64,000 bases of DNA, from positions 372,001 to 436,000 of the forward strand of contig NZ_SJKD01000001.1 of the NCBI RefSeq assembly GCF_004331485.1, read 5' to 3'. A program made the position numbers and the translations under genes. The DNA comes from Kribbella capetownensis (GTDB lineage Bacteria; Actinomycetota; Actinomycetes; Propionibacteriales; Kribbellaceae). The number at the start of each line of letters is the position of its first letter. Positions within the stretch are counted from its first letter, which is position 1. Of this stretch, positions 9,758 through 17,566 are shown in pieces. The notes beneath the pieces were generated by a model. It had not been told where the DNA came from, did not search any database, and was given only the letters and a program-made list of their open reading frames with translations.

Positions 9758-10846
9758 TCACGCACCAGCCTTCGCCACGGTGTTCACCGCGGAAACGATC
9801 CGGTTCAGTTCTTCCTCGGACAGCGAGGGGTGGACCGGCAGCGAGAGCACCTGCGCCGCGGCCTTCTCGGTCTCCGGCAGGTCCAGCTCGCGCTTGAACG
9901 AGGGGAGCCGGTGGTTCGGGATCGGGTAGTAGACACCGCAGCCGACGCCGTACTCGGAGCGCAGCGCGTTCGCGAAGCCGTCGCGGTCCTCGGTCACCCG
10001 GATCGTGTACTGGTGGTAGACGTGCGTGGCCTCGGCGGCCACGGCCGGTACGGCGACACCCTGCAGGTTCGCGTCCAGGAAGGTCGCGTTCTCCTGCCGC
10101 TGCTTGGTCCAGCCGGCCAGCTTGGTCAGCTGCACCCGGCCGATCGCGGCGTGCAGGTCGGTCATCCGGTTGTTCAGGCCGACCAGCTCGTTCTCGTACT
10201 GCTTCAGCATGCCCTGGTTGCGCAGCAGGCGCATCCGGCGCTCGATGTCGGCGTTCGCGACCGAGTTCATGCCGCCCTCACCGGACGTCATGTTCTTGGT
10301 CGGGTACAGGCTGAACATCGCGAACTCGCCGAAGCTGCCGACCTGCGTGCCGTTCCAGGTCGCGCCGTGCGCCTGCGCGGCGTCCTCGTAGATCTGGATG
10401 CCGTGCTTGTCCGCGATCGCCTGCAGGGCGGTCATGTTCGCCGGGTGACCGAACAGGTGCACCGGCATGACGGCCTTGGTCTTCTCGGTGATCGCGGCCT
10501 CGACCGCGGCCGGGTCCAGGCAGAAGTACGTCGGCTCGATGTCGGCGAACACCGGGGTGGCGCCGGTCAGCGCGACGCTGTTCGCGGTCGCGGCGAAGGT
10601 GAAGGACGGGACGATGACCTCGTCACCCGGTCCGACGCCCGCGGCCAGCAGGCCGAGGTGGAGACCCGACGTGCCCGAGTTCGTCGCGACGCAGGCTCGG
10701 CCGGAGACGAGCGCTGCGCCGAACTCCTGCTCGAACGCCGCCACCTCGGGGCCCTGGGCCAGCATTCCGGACTGCATCACCCGGTCGACTGCCTCGCGCT
10801 CCTCCTTCCCGATGATCGGCTTCGCGGCCGGAATCGGCTGCACCAT
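9758..10846 (-). CDS. DegT/DnrJ/EryC1/StrS sugar aminotransferase (WbpE-like)
   Basis: A 362-residue PLP-dependent aminotransferase. Visible marks are the phosphate-binding NSGTSGLHL near 56-64, the cofactor-contacting Asp in EDAAQAHGA (154-162), and the Schiff-base lysine Lys184 in LYPTKNMTSGEGG. In WbpE this enzyme uses glutamate to aminate the 3-keto group left by WbpB, giving UDP-GlcNAc3NA. ATG 10846 shares one base with the TGA of the acetyltransferase gene upstream (TGATG), with a strong GGAGGAGAA ribosome-binding site. That is translational coupling of two consecutive steps. Confidence 0.9.
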   Translation of the reverse strand: MVQPIPAAKPIIGKEEREAVDRVMQSGMLAQGPEVAAFEQEFGAALVSGRACVATNSGTSGLHLGLLAAGVGPGDEVIVPSFTFAATANSVALTGATPVFADIEPTYFCLDPAAVEAAITEKTKAVMPVHLFGHPANMTALQAIADKHGIQIYEDAAQAHGATWNGTQVGSFGEFAMFSLYPTKNMTSGEGGMNSVANADIERRMRLLRNQGMLKQYENELVGLNNRMTDLHAAIGRVQLTKLAGWTKQRQENATFLDANLQGVAVPAVAAEATHVYHQYTIRVTEDRDGFANALRSEYGVGCGVYYPIPNHRLPSFKRELDLPETEKAAAQVLSLPVHPSLSEEELNRIVSAVNTVAKAGA

Positions 10847-11457
10847 CAGTTCTCCTCCATGTCTTCACCGGCCGGCCGCAGCCGTCCGTCGGTTTCGATG
10901 TACGTCTCGCCCGTGTTCGGGCACTTCCACTCGCCGTTCCCGACGTCGAGCAGCGGAACCCCGGCCTTGCCGACCCACTTGATCCGGCGGGCCGGAACCC
11001 CGGCGACCAGCGCGAAGTCTGGCACGTCCTTGGTGACCACCGCACCCGCGGCGACCGTGGCCCAGCGGCCGATGGTGACCGGCGCCACGCAGACGCTGCG
11101 CGCACCGAGCGAGCAGCCTTCCTTCATGGTGACGCCGACCGGTTCCCAGTCGTGCCCGCTCTTCAGTGAGCCGTCCGGGTTCACCGCGCGCGGGAAGTAG
11201 TCGTTGGTCAGCACCACGGCCGGACCGATGAACACGCCGTCCTCGAGCGAGGCCGGTTCGTAGACCAGGGCGTTGTTCTGGATCTTGCAGTTCTTGCCCA
11301 TCCGGACCCCGGTCCCGACGTAGGCACCGCGGCCGACGATGCAGTTCTCGCCCAGCACCGCGTTCTCGCGGATCTGGGCCAGGTGCCAGATCGACGAGCC
11401 GTCGCCGATCACGGCGCTCTCGTCGACATCGGCGGTGGGCGCGATGCGGGACGTCAC
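10846..11457 (-). CDS. left-handed beta-helix acetyltransferase (WbpD-like)
   Basis: A 203-residue hexapeptide-repeat protein starting at GTG 11457, four bases inside the upstream gene's stop (GTGA). Isoleucine-patch repeats run from about residue 10 to 150 (for example SAVIGDGSSIWHLAQI, AVLGENCIVGRGAYVG and TIGRWATVAAGAVV), and the typical VPDFALVAGVPARRIKWVG end is present. WbpD-type enzymes N-acetylate the new 3-amino group with acetyl-CoA. A tail of about 30 residues with ECK-like WKCPNTGETY follows the helix, as in the WbpD/WlbB group. The pairing with WbpE- and WbpB-like neighbours makes this assignment strong. Confidence 0.85.
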   Translation of the reverse strand: MTSRIAPTADVDESAVIGDGSSIWHLAQIRENAVLGENCIVGRGAYVGTGVRMGKNCKIQNNALVYEPASLEDGVFIGPAVVLTNDYFPRAVNPDGSLKSGHDWEPVGVTMKEGCSLGARSVCVAPVTIGRWATVAAGAVVTKDVPDFALVAGVPARRIKWVGKAGVPLLDVGNGEWKCPNTGETYIETDGRLRPAGEDMEEN

Positions 11458-12650
11458 AGGGTCTCCTTCGAAGTGAGCCAGCTGGTGAGTGCTTCGGCTG
11501 AGCGGCTTCCGTCGTGCAGCTCCGCCACGTAGCCGGGGCCGGCGGCCGCCCGCTCGGCGGCGGCACGATCGGCGATGAGGCCCGTGACGACATCACCCAG
11601 GGTGTCTGGATCTGCCTCCACGATCGGCACCTCTCGCCCAGTCAGACTACGCACGCGGTGGCGCACGGCGTCACCGACGTACGACACCACGATCCGCCCG
11701 GCGGCCAGTGCTTCGGCGGCGGCCACGCCGTACAGGCCGATGCGGAGTTGGTCGACAACGATGTCTGCGTCGCCGATGACGCTCGGCATCCGTTCGTGCG
11801 GTACGCCGGTGATGCGCCGGTACTCGATCGCGCCGGAGTCGTGCAGCCGGGTCAGGACGGCGTCGATCTCCTCGGTGCCCTTGAGTTTTGCGTTCGACGG
11901 GACGTGGGCGACGACCGGCCGTTCGGCGGTGAACAGCGGCCGGGCTGCTTCATGCCAGCGCGAGGCATCGATCGCCACCGGCAACCATTGCGCGTCCGGT
12001 ACGTCGTCCAGCAGGTCGACCGTGGACACGAACACCGGCAGGCCGAGGCTCTCGACCAGCTCGGCGTGCCGGCGCGCCTGCGTCTCCAGGCGCTCGGTCA
12101 GCTCGTCACCGGGGAGGAACGGCGACCAGCGCTCGCGCTTCGCGTGCCGGCTGGGCACGCGGATGTCGGAACCGTGGAAGAGCAGGGAAACGTTGATCCC
12201 GGCATCGAGCATGGTCGCGATGTCGGGCGACGCGTCCGGGAAACCGCGGGCACCGAAGATCGGGCGCAGCGACTCCACCATCACGTGGGAGTACGAACCG
12301 GCGATGTGCTGCTCCTGGGCCCGCTGCCAGCGCGGCTGGCCGAACCAGGCGAGCGGTACGCCGTAGTCGTGGACGAACTGGAACTGTGCCTTGCGCTGCA
12401 ACGTGAACGAGACGGCACTGACCCCGGGGATCGTCTGGGCGGCTTGGGCCCAGGCGTGACCCTGGCCGGCGGAGTTGGTCGGTCCGACCAGCATCCGCAC
12501 GGGGGTCGTTGCCACCGGCGGGAACGCCGGCAGTTGCGCGAACGAGTACCGCACACCACGCAGGCGCCGCCGGACCGCTCCAGCGGTCCGGGCCAGGGGC
12601 GCCGGCAGGTGCTCGCGGATCGCACGCGTCACCGTCATCGTTTCACCCAT
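11454..12650 (-). CDS. glycosyltransferase-like protein, paralogue of fusion module 2
   Basis: A 398-residue protein homologous to the C-terminal module of the fusion glycosyltransferase at 2578-5181. About 50 basic residues (RAIREHLPAPLARTAG and on) precede MLVGPTNSAGQ at 53-63. FHGSDIRVPS, GLPVFVSTVDLLD, ADIVVDQLRIGLYG and ELHDGSRSAEAL follow. The arrangement fits a GT-B fold with a degenerate N-terminal half. ATG 12650 overlaps the upstream stop by eight bases; ATG 12638 is an alternative that leaves a four-base gap. Probably a transferase of the same polysaccharide. I know no characterised member of this group. Confidence 0.75.
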   Translation of the reverse strand: MGETMTVTRAIREHLPAPLARTAGAVRRRLRGVRYSFAQLPAFPPVATTPVRMLVGPTNSAGQGHAWAQAAQTIPGVSAVSFTLQRKAQFQFVHDYGVPLAWFGQPRWQRAQEQHIAGSYSHVMVESLRPIFGARGFPDASPDIATMLDAGINVSLLFHGSDIRVPSRHAKRERWSPFLPGDELTERLETQARRHAELVESLGLPVFVSTVDLLDDVPDAQWLPVAIDASRWHEAARPLFTAERPVVAHVPSNAKLKGTEEIDAVLTRLHDSGAIEYRRITGVPHERMPSVIGDADIVVDQLRIGLYGVAAAEALAAGRIVVSYVGDAVRHRVRSLTGREVPIVEADPDTLGDVVTGLIADRAAAERAAAGPGYVAELHDGSRSAEALTSWLTSKETL

Positions 12651-13458
12651 TACCTGCAGCGGCCTTTGTCGTGGCCCTCAGCTGATCCAGCTCGCGGCGG
12701 GCGGCCGGGAGACCGAGGACGACGGGGACGCTGCCGCGGCGCTGACCGAGGTTCCAGCCGGCCCAGATCGCACCGGCGTCGAGGGCGATCACGACATCCG
12801 CCTTCTCGATCGTGGTCAGTACGTCGCGACGGCCCTCGATCCGGCCCCAGTACGTCTTGCCCAGGTCCTTGCTGGCCCGGTTCCCGCGCAGGAACTTCAC
12901 CGGCGCCGAGGTCTTGATTGCCTTAGGCAACACCCTGCCCGCAACCTTCCGAACCCGCCGATACCGCCACCCCAAAGCCTTCCGAACCCGCTTGATCCCC
13001 GCAGGCCGCGGCTTCGCCGCCGGCCGAGCGGTGGGCGCGGCGCCCGCCGGGGCTGCGGTGGGTTGGGAGGAGTCGGCCTTGGATTCCACTTCTTCGGCGG
13101 GAGCGGCGGAGGTGGCAGCTTCGTCTTCCGCCGCATCGGCAGGGACCTCAGCCGCAGCGGGTGCGATCGCAGCCTCGCCGACCACGGACTCCGGATCCGC
13201 GACCGCCTCGGGAGCGATGACCGCGTCGGCGGCTTCGAGCGGGGTTTCCGGCTCGGGCTCGGGTTCGACCGCGGGTGCTTTGGGCATCCGGCCCGGGCCG
13301 ATCAGCGTGAACGTGTGGACCTTGTCGGCGACGTACCCCGACGGCGGCATCCAGGCGATGACCTCGAGGGACAGCTCCTGGTTGCCGAGGTCCTCGCGGA
13401 CGGTGTCGAAGTACGTCGGCGGCAGGCGCCGGGTGCTCAGCAGGACGACGGTCTTCAC
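12643..13458 (-). CDS. polysaccharide-operon protein of unknown function with A/E/P-rich linker
   Basis: Predicted 271 residues from GTG 13458, overlapping the upstream stop by four bases; the frame further upstream is spurious. Residues 1-60 look like a Rossmann-type start (VKTVVLLSTRRLPPTYF, LSLEVIAWMPP). About 95 residues of Ala/Glu/Pro low complexity follow. Then come a strongly basic segment (about 155-195, many Arg/Lys) and an ordered end containing ADVVIALDAGAIWAGWNLGQRR. The last motif resembles the inner part of GT4 N-terminal domains, so this may be a degenerate glycosyltransferase or a scaffold. The close coupling to both neighbours argues for a role in the same pathway. Confidence 0.7.
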   Translation of the reverse strand: MKTVVLLSTRRLPPTYFDTVREDLGNQELSLEVIAWMPPSGYVADKVHTFTLIGPGRMPKAPAVEPEPEPETPLEAADAVIAPEAVADPESVVGEAAIAPAAAEVPADAAEDEAATSAAPAEEVESKADSSQPTAAPAGAAPTARPAAKPRPAGIKRVRKALGWRYRRVRKVAGRVLPKAIKTSAPVKFLRGNRASKDLGKTYWGRIEGRRDVLTTIEKADVVIALDAGAIWAGWNLGQRRGSVPVVLGLPAARRELDQLRATTKAAAGNG

Positions 13459-14777
13459 GCCGCCACCCCCTGCACGGACGCGGCCAGCGACTCGATCCGC
13501 GGGTCCAGCTGCAGGTCCCGCCGGTACGACGCACCGAACTCGCGCGCCTTCGCCCGGATCCCCTCGTCCGCCGTCCGGGCCGCATGCGCCGCCTCGATCA
13601 GCGCGGCCGCGATCGCCTCCGGCGTCACGTCCGTCACCGGGAACCACAACGGATGACCACGCAGTACGTCGGACGCCGCGTTCTCCGGGTCGTGCACGGA
13701 CACGATCGGCAGCCCGGTCGCGAGGTACTCGAACACTTTCCCGCTGGTCACGTAACGCCCCTTGCCCAGCATCAGCAGCTGGACGTCGAACTCGTCGTAC
13801 GCCCGGGCGATTTCCGCCTTGCCGACGGGACCTTCGTAGCTGACCCCGTCGTCGGTGGCTTTGTTGATCGTGGCAAGCATGTCGGCGCGCGGCTGGGCGT
13901 AGTACCCGAGATAGCCGTAGATCTTGGCCTTCGCGCCGTCCAGCTCGCCGGACTGCGAGCGAGCCAGCTGCCAACCCTCGACGAACTCCGTCAGCGGGAC
14001 CTTCGGCGATACGGTGCCGACGTACCCGAAGGTCAACGGACGGTCGCCGGCCGGGCCGCGGTCCGTGGTGTCCGGCACCAGGTCGGCGTCGAAGCCGTTG
14101 GAGACCGTGTGCATCTTGTGCGCGTGCGCCGGGTAGAGCTTCTCGTGCCAGTCGCGGATCGGGTCGTTCACGAACCAGATCTCGCGGGCGGAGTCGACCA
14201 GCTTCTTCTCCCAGCGGGCCGCGCGGCTCTTCGGCTCGTGCAGCCGGTCACCGGTGAACACGTCCAGCAGCCAGGCGTCGCGGTAGTCCATCACGTACGG
14301 CACGCCGTACTTCTTGTGCAGCAGGTACGCCGGGGTGAAGGCGACGTTCGGGTTCGCGGTGGCGACGGTCAGGTCGACCTTGTGCGCCTTGTGGATCCGG
14401 TCCGCGGCCTTCTCGATGACCGAGCGCCACGGTCCGTACCCGGTCTCCGGGAACGGAACGTGGTCCTGCTTGGTCCGCCACTTGCTCCAGACCTTCGGGT
14501 TGAGGGCGCGGCGCTTGGACCACCGGCGCAGGTCGGCCTCGAGGATCGGCCAGTCGAACGGCACCCGAACGACCTCGATGGACGGGTCGACCCGCTCCTC
14601 CAGGGTCAGGTCGGCGCCGGTGAACCGGTGGAACGTCTCGCGGTCGGCCGTCAGCACGGTCACCTTCCAGCCGAGCGCGGCGAACCGGTTGGCCGTGGCC
14701 AGGGCCCGGTAGACACCGCCTCCTCGGCAGGGCGGGAAGCCCCAGGCGACGTACAGCATGTGTGGGCGGTCCTTCAT
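13455..14777 (-). CDS. GT4-type glycosyltransferase
   Basis: Predicted 440 residues from ATG 14777, which overlaps the upstream TGA by four bases (ATGA). The N-terminus shows GFPPCRGGGVYRALATANRF, the usual acceptor-side loop of GT4 enzymes. VMDYRDAWLLD and WFVNDPIRDWH mark the end of the first half. GYVGTVSPKVPL opens the donor half, and SGKVFEYLATGLPIVSV near residue 375 is the conserved donor-binding segment. It should build the polysaccharide in the cytoplasm. Donor and linkage are unknown. It sits in the middle of the run of overlapping genes. Confidence 0.85.
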   Translation of the reverse strand: MKDRPHMLYVAWGFPPCRGGGVYRALATANRFAALGWKVTVLTADRETFHRFTGADLTLEERVDPSIEVVRVPFDWPILEADLRRWSKRRALNPKVWSKWRTKQDHVPFPETGYGPWRSVIEKAADRIHKAHKVDLTVATANPNVAFTPAYLLHKKYGVPYVMDYRDAWLLDVFTGDRLHEPKSRAARWEKKLVDSAREIWFVNDPIRDWHEKLYPAHAHKMHTVSNGFDADLVPDTTDRGPAGDRPLTFGYVGTVSPKVPLTEFVEGWQLARSQSGELDGAKAKIYGYLGYYAQPRADMLATINKATDDGVSYEGPVGKAEIARAYDEFDVQLLMLGKGRYVTSGKVFEYLATGLPIVSVHDPENAASDVLRGHPLWFPVTDVTPEAIAAALIEAAHAARTADEGIRAKAREFGASYRRDLQLDPRIESLAASVQGVAA

Positions 14778-15892
14778 GCACTTCCTCTTAGCAAGTTGAG
14801 AATCGCGTCGGCCAGTTCGTCGTACGGCGTGATCGCGGGCAGATGGTCGGCCGCCCACTGAAGCGCGTGGTCGCGCAGTTTCTCCAGCTCACCGGGATCC
14901 GCGGACCAGCGCCGCAGGATCTCGGACGCCTCTGCCACCGAGTCCACCAGGACTCCGCCACCGGACTCCTCGATCACCCTGGTCTGCCGGGGCAAACGGG
15001 TGGACAGGACGGGAAGACCGCTGGCGAGGTACTCGTAGATCTTGGACGGCATCGCCTCGATGAAGGCCGGGGTCGGCTGGAGCATGGCCAGGCTGGCCCA
15101 GGCACCCTGGGTGATCCGCCAGGCGTCGGCCGGTGGCTGCCGCCCGTGCAGCCGGACCCGGCCGGCCAGATCGGACTGCTCGATCCGGGCCTGAAGCTGA
15201 TCCCAGTCCGAAGGCGCCACCGGGCCGACCAGGTCGAGTGACCAGTCCGGCGCCGCGGCGACGGTCTCGACCATGTCGAACAGGCCACGGCTGGCCCGCA
15301 GGTCCCCGATGTACACGGCCCGCGGCAGGCCCGAAGGCGGCGTCGGGGCCAGGAACGGCACGTAGGGGAAGTTCTGGACGACCAGCCGCCGCTTCGCCTC
15401 GTGCGGGGCCAGATGCGAGTCGGCGACGACGGTCAGGTCGGCGCCGGCGGCCAGCTTGGAACTCGCCCGGACGATCAGCCGGGCCGGGAGGCCGGCCGGT
15501 CCCCTCGCCCAGGCCCGGTCGGCGAGCAGCAGGTCGTAGTCCTCGTGAACGTCGGCAACCATTTTGCGATGGCGCAGGGTGGTGACGAGACGGGTGACCG
15601 GGATCATGTCCGGATCGACCGTCATCACCACCTTCGCCTTGGTCCGCCACGGCAGCACCGCGGTCCGGGCCATCCGCTGGACCAGGTTGCCCCGAGGGCC
15701 GGCGTGGACGACCGCGCCGACCGGCCCGCCTTCGGCCGCACCCAGGCCCCACAGCTCGACGCTCAGGCCCCGGTGGTGCAGGGCCGCGGTGATCTTGTGC
15801 AGGCGCGCGTCGGCGACGTCGTGACCGGTCGTGATGATCCCCACGTCCGGCGCAGTACTACGTGCCCCGGCGTGGGACCCGGAATCGGGCAT
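14774..15892 (-). CDS. GT4-type glycosyltransferase
   Basis: A 372-residue GT-B enzyme. The N-terminal half carries VGIITTGHDVADARLHKI, ADVHEDYDLLLADRAW and LTVVADSHLA. The donor half opens AVYIGDLRASRGLFDMVE and has the MPSKIYEYLASGLPVLST segment with its conserved Glu. ATG 15892 lies two bases after the stop of the ABC ATPase gene. Being next to the exporter genes, it may act early or late in repeat-unit assembly, but the order of action cannot be deduced. Confidence 0.85.
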   Translation of the reverse strand: MPDSGSHAGARSTAPDVGIITTGHDVADARLHKITAALHHRGLSVELWGLGAAEGGPVGAVVHAGPRGNLVQRMARTAVLPWRTKAKVVMTVDPDMIPVTRLVTTLRHRKMVADVHEDYDLLLADRAWARGPAGLPARLIVRASSKLAAGADLTVVADSHLAPHEAKRRLVVQNFPYVPFLAPTPPSGLPRAVYIGDLRASRGLFDMVETVAAAPDWSLDLVGPVAPSDWDQLQARIEQSDLAGRVRLHGRQPPADAWRITQGAWASLAMLQPTPAFIEAMPSKIYEYLASGLPVLSTRLPRQTRVIEESGGGVLVDSVAEASEILRRWSADPGELEKLRDHALQWAADHLPAITPYDELADAILNLLRGSA

Positions 15893-15894
15893 GG

Positions 15895-16722
15895 TCAGAG
15901 GTCCTCGAGAGAGACGGATTCCTGTTCGCCGACCTGGAGGAACTTGGTGTACGCCGTGATCACCTCGTTGGGCTCACCGCGCATCATCACCTTGCCCTTG
16001 TGCAGCCAGATGCAGTCGTTGCACAGATCCCGGACGCTGCTCATCGCGTGGCTGACCAGGAACATGGTCCGGCTGTTGGTGACGAGTTCGTTCATCTTGG
16101 CCGCGGCCTTGGTCTTGAAGGACGCGTCGCCGGCCGACAGGGCCTCGTCGATCAGCAGGATGTCCGGGTCCATGTGGACCGCGACGGAGAATGCCAGCCG
16201 GCTGAACATGCCGGACGAGTACGTCCGCATCGGCATCTCCATGAAGTCACCGAGCTCGGCGAACTCCGCGATCTCCTCGTACCGCTCCTGGATCGCCTTG
16301 CGGCTGAGGCCTGCGGCCAGTCCACCGAGTACGACGTTCTCGCGGCCGGACAGGGCCGCGTTGAAGCCGACGCCCAGCGACAGCAGGGTGCTGACCCGGC
16401 CGTGTACCTCGATCCGGCCCGAGGTCGGCGGCAGGATGCCGGCGATCGACCGCATCAGCGTCGACTTGCCGGCGCCGTTCGCACCGATGATGCCGATGGT
16501 GGTGCCGTGGTTGACGTCGAAGGAGACGTTCTGCACGGCCTTGACCTCGCGGACCGCCCGCTCGCCGCGACCGAACCGCACGATCGCGCTCTTGAACGTC
16601 GGCACCCGCTCGAACGTGGTCCGGTAGGTGATGGACACGTCCTGCACCTTGACGGCGGGGACGGCCGGCTCGGTCTTCTGCATCGATTTCTTCTCAGCCT
16701 CAGAGACGGACAACGAACTCAC
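15895..16722 (-). CDS. ABC exporter ATP-binding subunit (TagH/Wzt-like)
   Basis: Up to 275 residues. GTG 16722 would overlap the permease stop by 23 bases; ATG 16683, with GAGAAG six to seven bases ahead, would leave a 16-base gap and is at least as likely. Walker A is GANGAGKST (about 80-88), the signature is YSSGM, and Walker B is ILLIDEALSAGD followed by the SHA switch. The long N-terminal part before the P-loop and the VSTLLSLGVGFNAALSG region are typical of ATPases that export teichoic acids and O-antigens. There is no C-terminal carbohydrate-binding domain of the Wzt-O9a kind, so terminal-sugar recognition by this subunit is not expected. Confidence 0.9.
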   Translation of the reverse strand: MSSLSVSEAEKKSMQKTEPAVPAVKVQDVSITYRTTFERVPTFKSAIVRFGRGERAVREVKAVQNVSFDVNHGTTIGIIGANGAGKSTLMRSIAGILPPTSGRIEVHGRVSTLLSLGVGFNAALSGRENVVLGGLAAGLSRKAIQERYEEIAEFAELGDFMEMPMRTYSSGMFSRLAFSVAVHMDPDILLIDEALSAGDASFKTKAAAKMNELVTNSRTMFLVSHAMSSVRDLCNDCIWLHKGKVMMRGEPNEVITAYTKFLQVGEQESVSLEDL

Positions 16723-17566
16723 GCTCCCTCGACATGAAGAACAACGAGCCGACCACGGCGGCGAGGACCGCCCAGAACCCGGCCCCGACCCACATCTTCA
16801 ACGGCGGGATGTCACCGCGGACGAGCAGGTCGGTCCAGCCGCCGATCAGCGAGTAGAGCGGGTTGTACTGGATGAAGCCCTTGAACCTGGGCGGTGCCTG
16901 CTCGGCGAACCACAGCACCGGGGACAGGTACAGCCAGATCCGGACGAAGTACGGCAGGAAGGACGTCGTGTCCCGGAAGTACACCTGCAGCGCGGCGAAG
17001 ATCATGCCCATGCCGGCGGCGAAGAACGTCAGCATGACCAGGAACGCCGGCGCGAGCAGCATCGGCCACCGGAACGGCTGGCCCATGATCAGGTGGATCG
17101 CCAGGTACACGACCATCGTCGGCAGGAAGCGGAAGAACGCCGTCCGCAACGCGGCCAGCGGCAGCAGCATCCGCGGGAACGACATGTTCATCAGCAGCTT
17201 GCCGCCGCCGACGACGCTGGTCGCTCCGGCCGTCATCGCGCTGGAGAAGTAGTAGAAGACGAACAGGCCGCCACACATGTGCGCGAACCGCTCCGAGCCG
17301 TCGGTCTTGTTGGCACCACCGGCGATGATCTCGGTCAGCAGGTAGTAGACAGCCGCCAGGAGCAACGGGTTCAGCACCAGCCACACCTGTCCGAAGAAGG
17401 TGTTGGTGTTGGCGGCCCGGATGTTCGTCCGGGACATCTCGGCCGCGAACTCCCGCCGCTGCCACAGCGCCTTGAAATAGGGACGCAACGGCGGCAGGCC
17501 GACCTTGTGCGGTTCGTACACATGCACCGACGGGTTGAACTCCTCGTCGACGCTAGTCGCGTTCAT
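16700..17566 (-). CDS. ABC-2 type polysaccharide exporter permease (TagG/Wzm-like)
   Basis: A 288-residue membrane protein with about six hydrophobic segments after an N-terminal cytoplasmic stretch of about 60 residues (LWQRREFAAEMSRTNIRAANTNTFFG, the typical entry to the first helix). MNMSFPRMLLPLAALR and the LSPVLWFAEQAPP loop are characteristic of ABC-2 exporters of lipid-linked polysaccharides. With the ATPase gene that overlaps it, this forms the transporter that moves the finished chain across the membrane. It is the first gene of the 14-gene operon, so the operon promoter should lie within the few hundred bases above 17566. Confidence 0.9.
   Translation of the reverse strand: MNATSVDEEFNPSVHVYEPHKVGLPPLRPYFKALWQRREFAAEMSRTNIRAANTNTFFGQVWLVLNPLLLAAVYYLLTEIIAGGANKTDGSERFAHMCGGLFVFYYFSSAMTAGATSVVGGGKLLMNMSFPRMLLPLAALRTAFFRFLPTMVVYLAIHLIMGQPFRWPMLLAPAFLVMLTFFAAGMGMIFAALQVYFRDTTSFLPYFVRIWLYLSPVLWFAEQAPPRFKGFIQYNPLYSLIGGWTDLLVRGDIPPLKMWVGAGFWAVLAAVVGSLFFMSREREFVVRL

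Noticed and set aside
1410..17566. The polysaccharide operon as a secondary-metabolite (aminosugar antibiotic) cluster
   Set aside because: DegT aminotransferase and oxidoreductase also occur in such clusters, but there is no polyketide, peptide or cyclitol core gene. The TagGH-type exporter and multiple GT4 enzymes point to a polymer.
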